From Bradyrhizobium sp. CCGB01 (GTDB taxonomy: Bacteria; Pseudomonadota; Alphaproteobacteria; Rhizobiales; Xanthobacteraceae), in NCBI RefSeq assembly GCF_024199795.1, contig NZ_JANADK010000001.1, forward strand, positions 3,224,001-3,288,000: a DNA stretch of 64,000 nucleotides, read 5' to 3'. The notes below the pieces were generated by a model, which saw only the letters and a program-made list of their open reading frames with translations, was not told the DNA's origin and ran no database searches. The position numbers and the translations under genes are program-made. Positions 38,180 through 46,718 of the stretch are shown piece by piece (position 1 is the first letter of the stretch; each line of letters begins with the position of its first letter).

Positions 38180-39892
38180 ATGACGCGCAAGTCCGAGAGT
38201 GCGCTAAGCGGGAGGATCTACGCTTCGTCGCTTGGCGTTGCGCTCCTGCTCGCCGCCGGCCTCGGCGTCGAGGTTGCGCAGGCCCAGGCGATCATGCGCA
38301 CGCCGACCATCAGTGTCCCCACGCGCACGCCCACCATCTCCCCCAGCATCGCCGCGCGCGTCAGCCCTGGCGTCGGAGCGCGGGCGGCCGCTGTCGCCCC
38401 TGGCCCGCGAGCCATTCCTGCGATCCCGCACACGATCACGGCGCGGAGGGCACCGATGCCGGTCCTGCCCTACGCACGCTATTCGCCGAACCTCTACCCG
38501 GCCTGCACCGCGGCGTATCGCGACGCGGACGGCGAATGCCTGGCGCAGCCGAACGCCGGCGGCGACGGCGCGGGCAAATCTGGCCGGAAGAGCGCAGGGA
38601 AGGGGAAGGGCAACAGCACGCCTGCCGCCGTCGCCTTGCGGAGCTTCGCCAATGAATTCGTGGCCGAGATCGACGGCGCGCTGTCGGTGGCTGAAGCCGA
38701 CGAACTTGCGCGTCGCCACGGCCTCACGCGCGTGGCCTCCGAGAATTTCCCCTTGATCGGGGCGACGTTCGGCCTGTTCCGCATCACCGACGGCCGGCCC
38801 TCCGAGACGGTGCGGCGCGAGTTCGCCGCCGATGGCAGCGTGCGCTCGCTCCAGCCGAACTACCGCTACGTGCTTCAGGACCAGAAATCGTCCGTGCCAA
38901 CCGAGGGCGATCCTGCTCAATACGCACTGACGAAACTTCGCCTGCCGCAGGCGCATACGCTGGCGCACGGCGCCAACGTGACGGTTGCCGTGATCGACTC
39001 CGGCATCGACGCCCATCATCCCGAGCTCGCCCATTCCATCGCCGACAATTTTGATGCGCTCGGCAGCACCGAGGGCCCGCATGTTCATGGCACCGGCATT
39101 GCCGGCGTCATCGTGGCGCATGCCAAGCTGATGGGCAGCGCGCCCGAGGCGCGCATCATCGCCATCCGCGCCTTTGGCGGCACGACGGGCGGAGCCCAGA
39201 GCTCGTCCTACATCATCCTGCGCTCGCTGAATTACGCCGCCGAGCACGGCGCGCAGATCGTCAATATGAGCTTTGCCGGTCCAAAGGACGCCGTGATCGA
39301 GCGCGCCATCGCGGCGACCGCCGCGCGCGGGCTGGTGCTGATCGCGGCCGCCGGCAACGCCGGCGCGAAATCGCCGCCGCTCTATCCGGCCGCCAATCCC
39401 AACGTGATCGCGGTCAGCGCGACCGACCAGCAGGACAGGCTGTTCGCCGCGTCCAACCGCGGCAATTATGTCGCGCTGGCAGCGCCGGGGGTCGACATCT
39501 TCCTGCCGGCGCCTGACGGCAAATACCAGATGACCTCGGGAACCTCGTTCTCGGCCGCCTATGTCTCCGGCGTCGCCGCGCTGCTGCTCGAGCGCAACTA
39601 CGCGCTGAAGCCGGAAGCGCTGCGCATGACGCTGGCGAAGACCGCGCGCGACCTCGGTTCACCCGGTCGTGATGATCTCTTCGGTGACGGCCAGGCCGAT
39701 GCGTTTGCCGCAGTCACGGCCGTTCCCGCCGACGGCGCGACGCCGGTTGCCGCGGCGTCCGGTACAACAAAACGTGAAGATGCCGAGAAGCGTCGCGAAG
39801 AGCCCGCCATTCGCGCAATCGAGCAACCTTCGCTGTCGAGCGCCGACGATAAATCCACGGTTTCTCAGGCGGATAGGCCAGCGAACCGATAG
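38180..39892 (+). CDS. Exported subtilisin-like serine protease (S8)
   Basis: A 570-residue protein. The signal peptide runs to about residue 35 (LGVALLLAAGLGVEVAQAQA). A Pro/Arg-rich and Lys/Gly-rich region (about 40-155) precedes an I9-like segment (FVAEIDGALSVAEADELARRHGL). The catalytic domain (about 245-500) has VAVIDSGIDAHHPEL (Asp near 272), HVHGTGIAGVI (His near 303) and SGTSFSAAYVSG (Ser near 456), so it looks active. The tail (about 510-570) is disordered and charged. It is the third gene of the sigma/anti-sigma operon. It could be the output of the sigma factor or the protease that cuts the anti-sigma protein. Confidence 0.92.
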   Translation: MTRKSESALSGRIYASSLGVALLLAAGLGVEVAQAQAIMRTPTISVPTRTPTISPSIAARVSPGVGARAAAVAPGPRAIPAIPHTITARRAPMPVLPYARYSPNLYPACTAAYRDADGECLAQPNAGGDGAGKSGRKSAGKGKGNSTPAAVALRSFANEFVAEIDGALSVAEADELARRHGLTRVASENFPLIGATFGLFRITDGRPSETVRREFAADGSVRSLQPNYRYVLQDQKSSVPTEGDPAQYALTKLRLPQAHTLAHGANVTVAVIDSGIDAHHPELAHSIADNFDALGSTEGPHVHGTGIAGVIVAHAKLMGSAPEARIIAIRAFGGTTGGAQSSSYIILRSLNYAAEHGAQIVNMSFAGPKDAVIERAIAATAARGLVLIAAAGNAGAKSPPLYPAANPNVIAVSATDQQDRLFAASNRGNYVALAAPGVDIFLPAPDGKYQMTSGTSFSAAYVSGVAALLLERNYALKPEALRMTLAKTARDLGSPGRDDLFGDGQADAFAAVTAVPADGATPVAAASGTTKREDAEKRREEPAIRAIEQPSLSSADDKSTVSQADRPANR

Positions 39893-40372
39893 CGGCTGCG
39901 ACAAAGATGCACGCAGGCCGAAGCTCAAAAAATCAAACGCCGCAATTGAACGTTCAGCGCGCTGCCACGACCAAAATATGTGGGAGCGGTCATCCCTCCC
40001 CATAAGTCATATCAGGCGCGAGCGCCCATCCACCCCAAGCGCCCATATGGCTCGACCCGTCCGGTTGTCCCCCCGGACGGGTCTTTTCTTTTGGGGCTCT
40101 GATTTCTCGAACCGCTGCGCACGATCAGCTTCCGGTTGAGCGATCGTGGCTGCGCCCATGGGCAGCGCCGGCGGGACGCCCCGCAAGCCGGTTATGCTTG
40201 TGCGAAGCTTGACTCGAAAACACAGCAAATATCCGCACGACTACGGACTTTGATGACGACCGCCGTGTCGTTGCTGGACAAGTCAAAACTTTTCCACAAA
40301 ATATTCATGTCGCGTCTAAATTGATTCGTGTGCGTTGCGTCGCGTCCGTATTTTCTCCTGACGGGCTGATTT
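39893..40372. other. 480-bp gap with an orphan terminator and possible small RNA
   Basis: The gap follows the subtilase stop and precedes the TIGR03809 gene. It contains a strong rho-independent terminator at 40054-40090, 160 bp after the stop codon. The stretch before it (about 39960-40050) is rich in CCCTCC/CCACCCC motifs able to pair with Shine-Dalgarno sequences and has no credible reading frame. A small RNA or a long 3' untranslated region are both possible. The right half presumably holds the TIGR03809 promoter. Confidence 0.45.
40054..40090 (+). terminator. Rho-independent terminator
   Basis: GACCCGTCCGG / CCGGACGGGTC is a perfect 11-bp stem with a short TTGTCCCC loop, followed by TTTTCTTTT. 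It is a textbook intrinsic terminator reading rightward. Confidence 0.9.
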
Positions 40373-41107
40373 ATGACACATCGCCAAGAGGCCGTTCGCG
40401 CCGCGGCCGGGGGCCGCGCGATTGCTGCACGATGGTGCGCTCTCGCCGAGCAGAGGCTGGAACATCTCTCCGAAATGTTCGAGACCGGACGCTGGCGCCG
40501 CTATCACTCCGAGATCGCATTTCTCGAGAACATCCAGGAAGCCAAGCGCGCCGTCCAGACCTGGCGCGCGCTCGCAACCGGCGGGGACGTTGCCGCGGCG
40601 GCCGCGAGCGTCTCGCCCGCCTTCGGCTGGTCGCCCGCGACCATGCCCCGCGTCTTTCCGCGGGAGGCGCAGACCGTGCAGCCGAAGGCTGTCCATATCT
40701 CCCCCGAGACCGCCGTGCCGGTCAGGCTCGAGCCCAAGCCGGGCATCCTTGCCGAAATCACCGAAGCCCCGCTCGTGCCGCTGGCCCCGGTCGCACCGAT
40801 CCCGACGCCTGCTGCGGTGGCATTGTTCACGGCGCCCGCCGACGTCGCGCCGCTCAAGGCTCCCGCTGTGAGACCGCCGGCCGCCGCGCCGGTCGTCAGG
40901 CCTCCGCTCGCCGTACCTGCGGCAATGGCACCGCGCACCGCGCCTGCTGTGAGGCCTCCGCTCAGCGCGCCTGCAATCGCTACGCTCCTGCCGCAGTTCG
41001 TCCCGCCGGCCGCCGAAATCGTCGCGGCCCCCGAACGCGTCGTCGAATTCACCTTCAGCCTCGACGGCCTGGAAGCGAAGTACCCGTTGCTGCGGAACGC
41101 GTTCTAG
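40373..41107 (+). CDS. TIGR03809-family protein (function unknown)
   Basis: A 244-residue protein. The N-terminal 80 residues are an ordered helical unit, AARWCALAEQRLEHLSEMFETGRWRRYHSEIAFLENIQEAKRAVQTWRAL, matching a family I recall as TIGR03809, restricted to Bradyrhizobium/Rhodopseudomonas relatives. The remainder (about 80-215) is Pro/Ala/Val-rich with repeated PAVRPP and VRPPL units, probably disordered. The C-terminus VVEFTFSLDGLEAKYPLLRNAF looks conserved. It faces the TIGR03808 gene tail-to-tail, and the two families often occur together. Cell location and role are unknown. Confidence 0.75.
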   Translation: MTHRQEAVRAAAGGRAIAARWCALAEQRLEHLSEMFETGRWRRYHSEIAFLENIQEAKRAVQTWRALATGGDVAAAAASVSPAFGWSPATMPRVFPREAQTVQPKAVHISPETAVPVRLEPKPGILAEITEAPLVPLAPVAPIPTPAAVALFTAPADVAPLKAPAVRPPAAAPVVRPPLAVPAAMAPRTAPAVRPPLSAPAIATLLPQFVPPAAEIVAAPERVVEFTFSLDGLEAKYPLLRNAF

Positions 41108-41145
41108 CTCTCCGGGGCAGGGCTCGCGCCCAACATTCGCTGTCG

Positions 41146-41163
41146 TCCTGGCGAACGCCAGGA
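41146..41163. terminator. Short perfect hairpin between convergent genes
   Basis: TCCTGGCGAACGCCAGGA is a perfect 8-bp stem with an AA loop, located 39 bp after the TIGR03809 stop and 53 bp after the TIGR03808 stop. No T-run follows; it may be a bidirectional transcript end or a repeat remnant. Confidence 0.5.
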
Positions 41164-41215
41164 GCGCGGAATCTCTCGGTCAGGCGACGCGGCTGGTCCC
41201 GCGCAGATGGCCCAC

Positions 41216-42586
41216 CTACCGCCGCACCGCGTTCCCGCCGATCACCACTTGCGCAAAGCGCTGGGCCCCCTCCGCCGACAGATCCGACGTCACCGCCCGG
41301 GCGTGATCGAGCCCGACCACGGCGCCGCGCGGGGTTTCCGAGATCATGTTGTTGTTGACGAGCGCGGTGCCCGCGCCGGAAACCACGGAGACGCCGACGC
41401 CGGCGAGTGCCTTGCGGATCACGTTGCCGGTGATCGCGACGTCGCGCAGATATTTGCCCCAGCCGGCGACGATGCCGTAGGACGGCGCGTTCTCGATCAC
41501 GTTACCGGTCACCGATGTGTCAGCTTCGATGTAGATGCCGACGCCGGCATCGTCGTCGGGGGCGGTGCCTATGGGGCGCTTCGGGATCAAATTGCGGATG
41601 ATGTTGCCCTGGACCACCGCGATGCGGCCGCCCTCGTTGAAATTGCAGACGGAGACGCCGACGGCGGCGCCGTCCACCGTGTTGTTGGCGATCACCGCAG
41701 CCTCGAACGCAAACTCGGAATAGAGCGCGACCTCGCGCACATCGCTGACGCTGTTGCCTGATATGTGGATGTTCGAGGCCGAATTGCCGCGCACCGCGGA
41801 GTAGTCGCAGTTCCTGATGCGGTTGCCGTGCACGATCACGTTGCCGGCGCGGAAGGCGTTGATGGCGTTGCCGTACTGGCCGGAGCCGCCGGGACCGGCC
41901 TTGATGTCCTCGATGCGGTTGTCGGTGACCAGCGTGCCGTCGTCACCGATCGCGGTGCGCAGGATCTCGATGCCGTTGTCGTTGGTGCCGATGATGGTGT
42001 TGCGGGAAACGCTGAGGCCTCTGGCGTCGAACGAGACGACCGCCGTCACTGCGATATTCGTGAAGATGTTGCCGGAGATGTCGCCGGACACCTGCTCGAG
42101 CCAGATGCCGCTGCCGCCGGAGCCGGTGATCTCGCAATCGGTGATGCGGACGTCACGCCCGCCGAGGACATGGATCAGTCCGCGCCGCGTCGGCAACGGA
42201 ATGCCGCCGCCGTCGAAGGTGAGGCCAGTGAGGCCGATCGTATCAGAGCCGTCGCTCTGGATCGCCGCGGCGCCGCCGGTGAAGACGAACTTCGTCGCGC
42301 CGCGCACGCCGATCAGCTGTGCACCATTCGGCAACCGCAGCAATCCGCTGCGATACACGCCCGGCGGCAGTGCCAGCGGCACCTGGGCCCGCGCAGCCTC
42401 ATCGATGGCGCGCTGGAGCACGCGCGTCTGATCCTCACTGGCGCCGGGCCGCACGCCATATTGGGTGGCATCACGGCCGAGCAGGGACGTGAGCGGCGCC
42501 GCGCGCGCGGCGTCGGCGGGCATGGCGAGCGCACCCGCGATACCGGCGGTCGAAGCTCCGATGAGGTGTCGGCGATTGAGGTCCAT
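41216..42586 (-). CDS. TIGR03808-family Tat-exported beta-helix repeat protein
   Basis: A 456-residue protein. The Tat signal LNRRHLIGAST is at residues 3-13, with AARAAP at the cleavage region. The body is a right-handed parallel beta-helix: LPPGVYRSGLLRLPNGAQLIG opens it in pectate-lyase style, and at least ten rungs with the pattern (I/V)xGNxI follow (SGNIFTNI, SRNTIIG, TDNRIEDI, HGNRIRNC, SGNSVSDV, ANNTVDG, QGNIIRNL, TGNVIENA, TGNVIRKA, NNNMISE). It is probably a periplasmic or surface polysaccharide-binding or -processing protein; no catalytic residues can be named. Confidence 0.82.
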   Translation of the reverse strand: MDLNRRHLIGASTAGIAGALAMPADAARAAPLTSLLGRDATQYGVRPGASEDQTRVLQRAIDEAARAQVPLALPPGVYRSGLLRLPNGAQLIGVRGATKFVFTGGAAAIQSDGSDTIGLTGLTFDGGGIPLPTRRGLIHVLGGRDVRITDCEITGSGGSGIWLEQVSGDISGNIFTNIAVTAVVSFDARGLSVSRNTIIGTNDNGIEILRTAIGDDGTLVTDNRIEDIKAGPGGSGQYGNAINAFRAGNVIVHGNRIRNCDYSAVRGNSASNIHISGNSVSDVREVALYSEFAFEAAVIANNTVDGAAVGVSVCNFNEGGRIAVVQGNIIRNLIPKRPIGTAPDDDAGVGIYIEADTSVTGNVIENAPSYGIVAGWGKYLRDVAITGNVIRKALAGVGVSVVSGAGTALVNNNMISETPRGAVVGLDHARAVTSDLSAEGAQRFAQVVIGGNAVRR

Positions 42587-42696
42587 GACGCGTCCTCCGG
42601 CGGACGCGGGGGTCCGCCGGGACTAGGTAGCGCAGGGCGGCAGGCCTCGCGGGGATTGTTCGCGGTAGGGTTAAATGTTTACCGCAGAGACGGTGC

Positions 42697-42791
42697 CGTA
42701 GGGTGGGCAAAGCGAAGCGTGCCCACCATTGTAATCGCAGATTGGAACAAGATGGTGGGCACGGCGCAAGTGCGCCTTTGCTCACCCTACG
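42697..42791. repeat. Long inverted repeat, 'CGTAGGGTGGGCAAAG' family
   Basis: The left arm CGTAGGGTGGGCAAAGCG begins at 42697 and pairs with the right arm GCTCACCCTACG ending at 42791; the inner parts GTGCCCACCA / TGGTGGGCAC also pair. It is the second copy of the 15054-15145 family. The right outer arm supplies the TAG stop codon of the pyroglutamyl peptidase gene. Confidence 0.82.
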
Positions 42792-43443
42792 AAGCCGGCG
42801 TATTCTGCCGCTTCCTTGCCAAACCCACGATCTCCATCAGCATCGCTTCCCCCGCATCCACCAGTTCCTCCAGCGTGATCCGCGGCGCACCCTTCCGCCG
42901 TACCGCGCCGCTGCGTGCAAGCAGTGGAATGTGGATGAACGCCGCAAGCTGCGGTCCGCCGGCCCTCACGTTCTCGATCGCACGCCAGCTCAGATAGTTG
43001 CAGAGATAGGCGCCGGCATCGCGCGAGGCGCGCGCGTCGATGCCGGTGAGGCGTGCGGCGCGCAGCAGCCTTGCCGTGTGCGGACCGAACATCATCGCGT
43101 CCGCATGGCCTGCGATGCCGCGCTTGCTCGAACGCGTGTTGGCGGCATCGGGCCAGAGCATGGTGACGGCATTGCGCGCGCGGGTCTCGATGCGCAGGTA
43201 AGGCGTGCGGGAGGCGAGACCGAACATCAGCAGCGCATCCGGCTTCTCTTTCGCAAGCACCTCAGGTAATTGCCGGTCGACCGCAGCATAGGTCACCGGA
43301 AAGATGTGGCTGGAGATCGCGACATCGTCGAGCGCCGGTCGGCGCAGCTGCGCCAGCCGCGCGACCAGGGGCTGGGTCGGGTTATAGGGCGCGCCGGGGA
43401 ACGACCCGAAGCCGGTGAGGAGAATGCGGAGCCTTTCGCTCAT
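42787..43443 (-). CDS. pcp: Pyroglutamyl-peptidase I (C15)
   Basis: A 218-residue cysteine peptidase that removes N-terminal pyroglutamate. The N-terminal motif LLTGFGSFPGAPYNPT, the Glu region FGLASRTPYLRIETRARN, the nucleophile in DAGAYLCNYLSW (Cys near 147) and the histidine in AAFIHIPLL (near 170) complete the C15 triad, although the Glu motif differs from that of the B. subtilis enzyme. The gene overlaps meaB by 4 bp. The final codons (Ala-Ser-stop) are contributed by the edge of the adjacent inverted repeat. Confidence 0.87.
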   Translation of the reverse strand: MSERLRILLTGFGSFPGAPYNPTQPLVARLAQLRRPALDDVAISSHIFPVTYAAVDRQLPEVLAKEKPDALLMFGLASRTPYLRIETRARNAVTMLWPDAANTRSSKRGIAGHADAMMFGPHTARLLRAARLTGIDARASRDAGAYLCNYLSWRAIENVRAGGPQLAAFIHIPLLARSGAVRRKGAPRITLEELVDAGEAMLMEIVGLARKRQNTPAS

Positions 43444-44429
43444 TCCAGCAACTCCAGAATTTTCTCCGCGGCGAGTGCCGGCGTGAGATGGCCGTCGGCG
43501 ACTTCAGCCTCGATCTTCCTGACCTTCGTGCGCACCGATGCCTCGCTGCGCAGCCGCGCCAGCATGCGCTGCTCCAGCATCGACCACATCCATTTCACCT
43601 GCTGCTCGCGGCGCCGCGCGGCAAAATCGCCGGATGCATTCATCGCCTTGCGGTGATCGACAATCTTCTGCCAGATCTTTGCAATGCCGTCGCCCGTCAG
43701 CGCCGAATAGGTCTCGACCGGCGGATGCCAATGCTCGGACCGCGGCGCCAAAATGTGCAGCGCGCCGCGATAGTCGGCTGCGGTGATGTTGGCGCGCTTG
43801 AGATTGTCGCCGTCGGCCTTGTTGATCGCGATCATGTCGGCGAGCTCGACCAGGCCCTTCTTGATGCCCTGCAGCTCGTCGCCGCCGCCCGGCAGCATCA
43901 GGGCGAGGAAGAAGTCGGTCATGTCGCAGACCGCGGTTTCGGACTGGCCGATGCCGACGGTCTCGACCAGCACGACGTCGAAGCCGGCCGCCTCGCACAG
44001 CAGCATCGCTTCGCGTGTCTTGGCCGCGACGCCGCCGAGCGTGCCCGAGGACGGCGAGGGACGGATGAAGGCATCGTCCGAGGCCGACAGCCGCGCCATC
44101 CGCGTCTTGTCGCCGAGGATCGAGCCGCCGCTGCGCGCCGAGGACGGATCGACCGCGAGCACCGCGACCTTGTTGCCTTGCTCGATCAGATAGCTGCCGA
44201 GCACATCGATTGTGGTGGATTTGCCGACGCCTGGCGATCCCGTGATGCCGACCCGAAACGCCTTGCCGGTGTCGGGCAGCAGCGTCTGCACCAACTCGCG
44301 CGCCAGCGCCTGATGGTCGCCGCGCCGGCTTTCCACCAGCGTAATGGCCCGCGCCAGCGCCGCGCGGCTGCCGGCGCGCAAGTCACGGGCAAGGGTCTTG
44401 ATGTCGAGCGACGCTTTCTTCTCAGTCAT
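43440..44429 (-). CDS. meaB: MeaB, methylmalonyl-CoA mutase G-protein chaperone
   Basis: A 329-residue P-loop GTPase of the SIMIBI class. Walker A is GITGSPGVGKSTTIDVLG (about 61-78); LAVDPSSARSGGSILGDKTRM is the switch region specific for MeaB/ArgK; VETVGIGQSETAV holds the G3 region; and NKADGDN is the G4 guanine-specificity motif. MeaB loads and protects the B12 cofactor of methylmalonyl-CoA mutase, whose subunits are encoded 4-9 kb upstream on the same strand. It lies 50 bp after tctA. Confidence 0.93.
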   Translation of the reverse strand: MTEKKASLDIKTLARDLRAGSRAALARAITLVESRRGDHQALARELVQTLLPDTGKAFRVGITGSPGVGKSTTIDVLGSYLIEQGNKVAVLAVDPSSARSGGSILGDKTRMARLSASDDAFIRPSPSSGTLGGVAAKTREAMLLCEAAGFDVVLVETVGIGQSETAVCDMTDFFLALMLPGGGDELQGIKKGLVELADMIAINKADGDNLKRANITAADYRGALHILAPRSEHWHPPVETYSALTGDGIAKIWQKIVDHRKAMNASGDFAARRREQQVKWMWSMLEQRMLARLRSEASVRTKVRKIEAEVADGHLTPALAAEKILELLE

Positions 44430-44480
44430 GCCCTGCTTTACAACGCCGAGGGGAGGCAGGCGAGGGCCGCCCGCCCGATA

Positions 44481-45992
44481 TCACCTGCCCGTTGCCGCGG
44501 CCGTCTGCGCCGGTTTCACCTTGCGCCACACCCACACCATCACCGGCCAGAGCAGCGCGCCGATCGCCATCGCGGCGAGGATGGCGGCGACCGGCCGCTC
44601 GAAGAACGGCAGGATGCTGCCGTCGGACTTGATCAGCGACGTCACAAACGCCTGCTCGACCATGGTGCCCATGACGATGCCGAGCACCATCGCGGCCACC
44701 GGATAGCCGTTGGCCTCCATCACATAGCCGATCACGCCGAAGGCGGCGACGGTGACGACGCCGAACATGTTGTTGCCGATCGCGAACGAGCCGACCGCGC
44801 AGCAGAGCATGATGATCGGCATCACGGTCGAGCGCGGCGCCAGCAGGATGTAGGCGGCGACGCGGATCATGGCGATGCCGAGCGGGATCATCAGGATGTT
44901 CGCGATGATGAACATCAAATAGATCGCATACATGCTCGACGCCTTCTCGGTGAACAGCGTCGGGCCCGGATTGAGCCCCTTCATGTAGAGCACGCCGATC
45001 GCGATCGCGGCGATGGTGTCGCCGGGGATGCCGAACAGCAGCGAGGGCACCCAGCCCGAGGCGATGCTGGCGTTGTTGCTGGCGCCGGCCTCGACCAGGC
45101 CCTCGACATGGCCGGTGCCGAATTTCTCCGGCTCCTTGGAGAAGCGCTTCGACATCGCGTAGGAGACCCAGGCGGCCATGTCGGCGCCGGCCCCGGGCAG
45201 CACGCCGATGATGATGCCGATGATGTTCCCGCGCGTCATCTGCCAGTGATACTTCTTGGTGAGCCTCCACTGGCCGGCCATGATGCTTCCGAATTTTCGC
45301 CGCGGCAGCGGCGGCGGCTCGGGCGTCAGCATCGCGCGCATCACCTGCGCCACCGCGAACACGCCGACCAGCGCCGGGATCGGCTCGATGCCGCCGAACA
45401 GATCGGTGATCCCGAAAGTGAAGCGCGGCACGCCGCCGGGATTCTCGATGCCGATGCAGGACACCAGCAGGCCGAGGAACATGCCGGCGATCGCCTTCAC
45501 CGGCGAGGAGCGCGCGACCAAGGTGGCGCACATCAAGCCGAGCAGCGCCAGCCAGAAATATTCGAAGGTCGAGAACGACAGCGCGATCTCGGCGAGCGGC
45601 GGCGCCAGGATCATCAGCGACAGCACGCCGGCGATGCCGCCGACGGCCGAGAACCAGACGCCGGCGCCCAGCGCAAGCTCCGCCTGGCCCTTGCGCGTCA
45701 TGGCATAGGCTTCGTCGGCATAGGCGGCGGAAGCGGGCGTGCCGGGAATGCGCAGCAGCGCGCCGGGGATGTCGCCGGAGAAGATCGCCATCGAGGAGGC
45801 CGCGACGATGGTCGCGATCGCCGCGATCGGCGAGAGGTAGAAGGTGACGGGGACGAGCAGGGCGGTCGCCATCGTCGCCGACAAACCCGGCAGCGAACCG
45901 ATGACGAGCCCGTACACGGAGGCTGCGAACATCGCGATGATGACCTCCCAGGTGGAGATCAGGGCGAACGCTTCAATCAGGGTCTTGAGCAT
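44481..45992 (-). CDS. tctA: Tripartite tricarboxylate transporter, large permease TctA
   Basis: A 503-residue integral membrane protein with about 12 hydrophobic segments. Family motifs are YGLVIGSLPGLSATMATALLVP near the N-terminus (about 27-48), SIPGALLRIPGTPASAAY-like FSGDIPGALLRIPGTPASAA, and PGAGADMAAWVSYAMSKRFS in the middle repeat. It forms the channel of the Na+-dependent citrate/tricarboxylate-type uptake system with TctB and the periplasmic receptor. It starts 4 bp after the tctB stop. Confidence 0.93.
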   Translation of the reverse strand: MLKTLIEAFALISTWEVIIAMFAASVYGLVIGSLPGLSATMATALLVPVTFYLSPIAAIATIVAASSMAIFSGDIPGALLRIPGTPASAAYADEAYAMTRKGQAELALGAGVWFSAVGGIAGVLSLMILAPPLAEIALSFSTFEYFWLALLGLMCATLVARSSPVKAIAGMFLGLLVSCIGIENPGGVPRFTFGITDLFGGIEPIPALVGVFAVAQVMRAMLTPEPPPLPRRKFGSIMAGQWRLTKKYHWQMTRGNIIGIIIGVLPGAGADMAAWVSYAMSKRFSKEPEKFGTGHVEGLVEAGASNNASIASGWVPSLLFGIPGDTIAAIAIGVLYMKGLNPGPTLFTEKASSMYAIYLMFIIANILMIPLGIAMIRVAAYILLAPRSTVMPIIMLCCAVGSFAIGNNMFGVVTVAAFGVIGYVMEANGYPVAAMVLGIVMGTMVEQAFVTSLIKSDGSILPFFERPVAAILAAMAIGALLWPVMVWVWRKVKPAQTAAATGR

Positions 45993-45996
45993 GGGA

Positions 45997-46491
45997 TCAC
46001 CAGGGCGTCGGCAACAGGCCGACGGGAAGCGGCACGCGCAGCAGCTTGCCGAAAATGAGGTGGATGGCGAAAGGCGACAGCGCCGCGAGCGGCAGCGCCA
46101 GCTTCCACTTCGCCCCTAACGCGGTCGAGGTGACGTAGACCATGATCGCCGCGGTGATGATGAAGCCGAGCCGGTCGGCAGCGGCCACGTAGAACAGCAA
46201 CAGCGCCGGCGGCAGCAAAGCGCGCAGGCCGTAGAACTTGCTCTGCGGCGGCGGCGCCGCCGCCACCTGGCCGTCCTCGAGCGGGACCAGCTCTTCCTCC
46301 TCCTCGAAGGAATGGCCGATGCCGAACACGATCGCGAGCCCGCACAGCGCGAGCCCGGTGCCGATCACGAGCGGAAATACGTTGGGGCCGACCGGTTGCC
46401 CCGGCACCGGCGGCAGGATCCAGCCGCCATAGGCCGCGGCAACGCCGAGAACGACGAGAAACGATCCCGTGACGGAGTCGGGAAGACGCAT
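45997..46491 (-). CDS. tctB: Tripartite tricarboxylate transporter, small permease TctB
   Basis: This 164-residue protein has four hydrophobic segments: about 10-28, 37-56, 90-107 and 113-150. The first two are joined by VPGQPVGPNVFP, characteristic of TctB. A cytoplasmic acidic loop (FEEEEELVPLED) separates the halves. It is the small subunit that assembles with TctA. Confidence 0.88.
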   Translation of the reverse strand: MRLPDSVTGSFLVVLGVAAAYGGWILPPVPGQPVGPNVFPLVIGTGLALCGLAIVFGIGHSFEEEEELVPLEDGQVAAAPPPQSKFYGLRALLPPALLLFYVAAADRLGFIITAAIMVYVTSTALGAKWKLALPLAALSPFAIHLIFGKLLRVPLPVGLLPTPW

Positions 46492-46514
46492 GGGAGGAGT
46501 CCTATGAGAGTCTT

Positions 46515-46665
46515 TCTCCCTCGCCCCGCTTGCGGGGAGAGGGGCGGGGTGAGGGGGGCTCTCCGCGGGCGAGGTGAGAGTTGGGTTTGCGGAGACTCCC
46601 CCTCACCCGGATCGCATCTGCGATGCGATCCGACCTCTCCCCGCAAGCGGGGAGAGGCGAGGAGG
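46515..46665. repeat. Long inverted repeat, 'CCCCGCTTGCGGGGAGAGG' family
   Basis: Left CTCGCCCCGCTTGCGGGGAG and right CTCTCCCCGCAAGCGGGGAG are mutually complementary and each is itself palindromic. Inner GGGTGAGGGGG / CCCCCTCACCC and a GATCGCAT...ATGCGATC hairpin complete a branched structure. It lies inside the tct operon, between tctC and tctB, so it would be transcribed. Confidence 0.8.
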
Positions 46666-46718
46666 TCCGCGATCCAATCACTCCAACCACGTTCATCTCA
46701 CGCGAGAGCAGCAGCAGA

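Noticed and set aside
43488..46058. An 856-codon rightward open frame across meaB and tctA
   Set aside because: It is antisense to two clearly identified genes and has the low-complexity His/Arg/Asp composition of a shadow frame.
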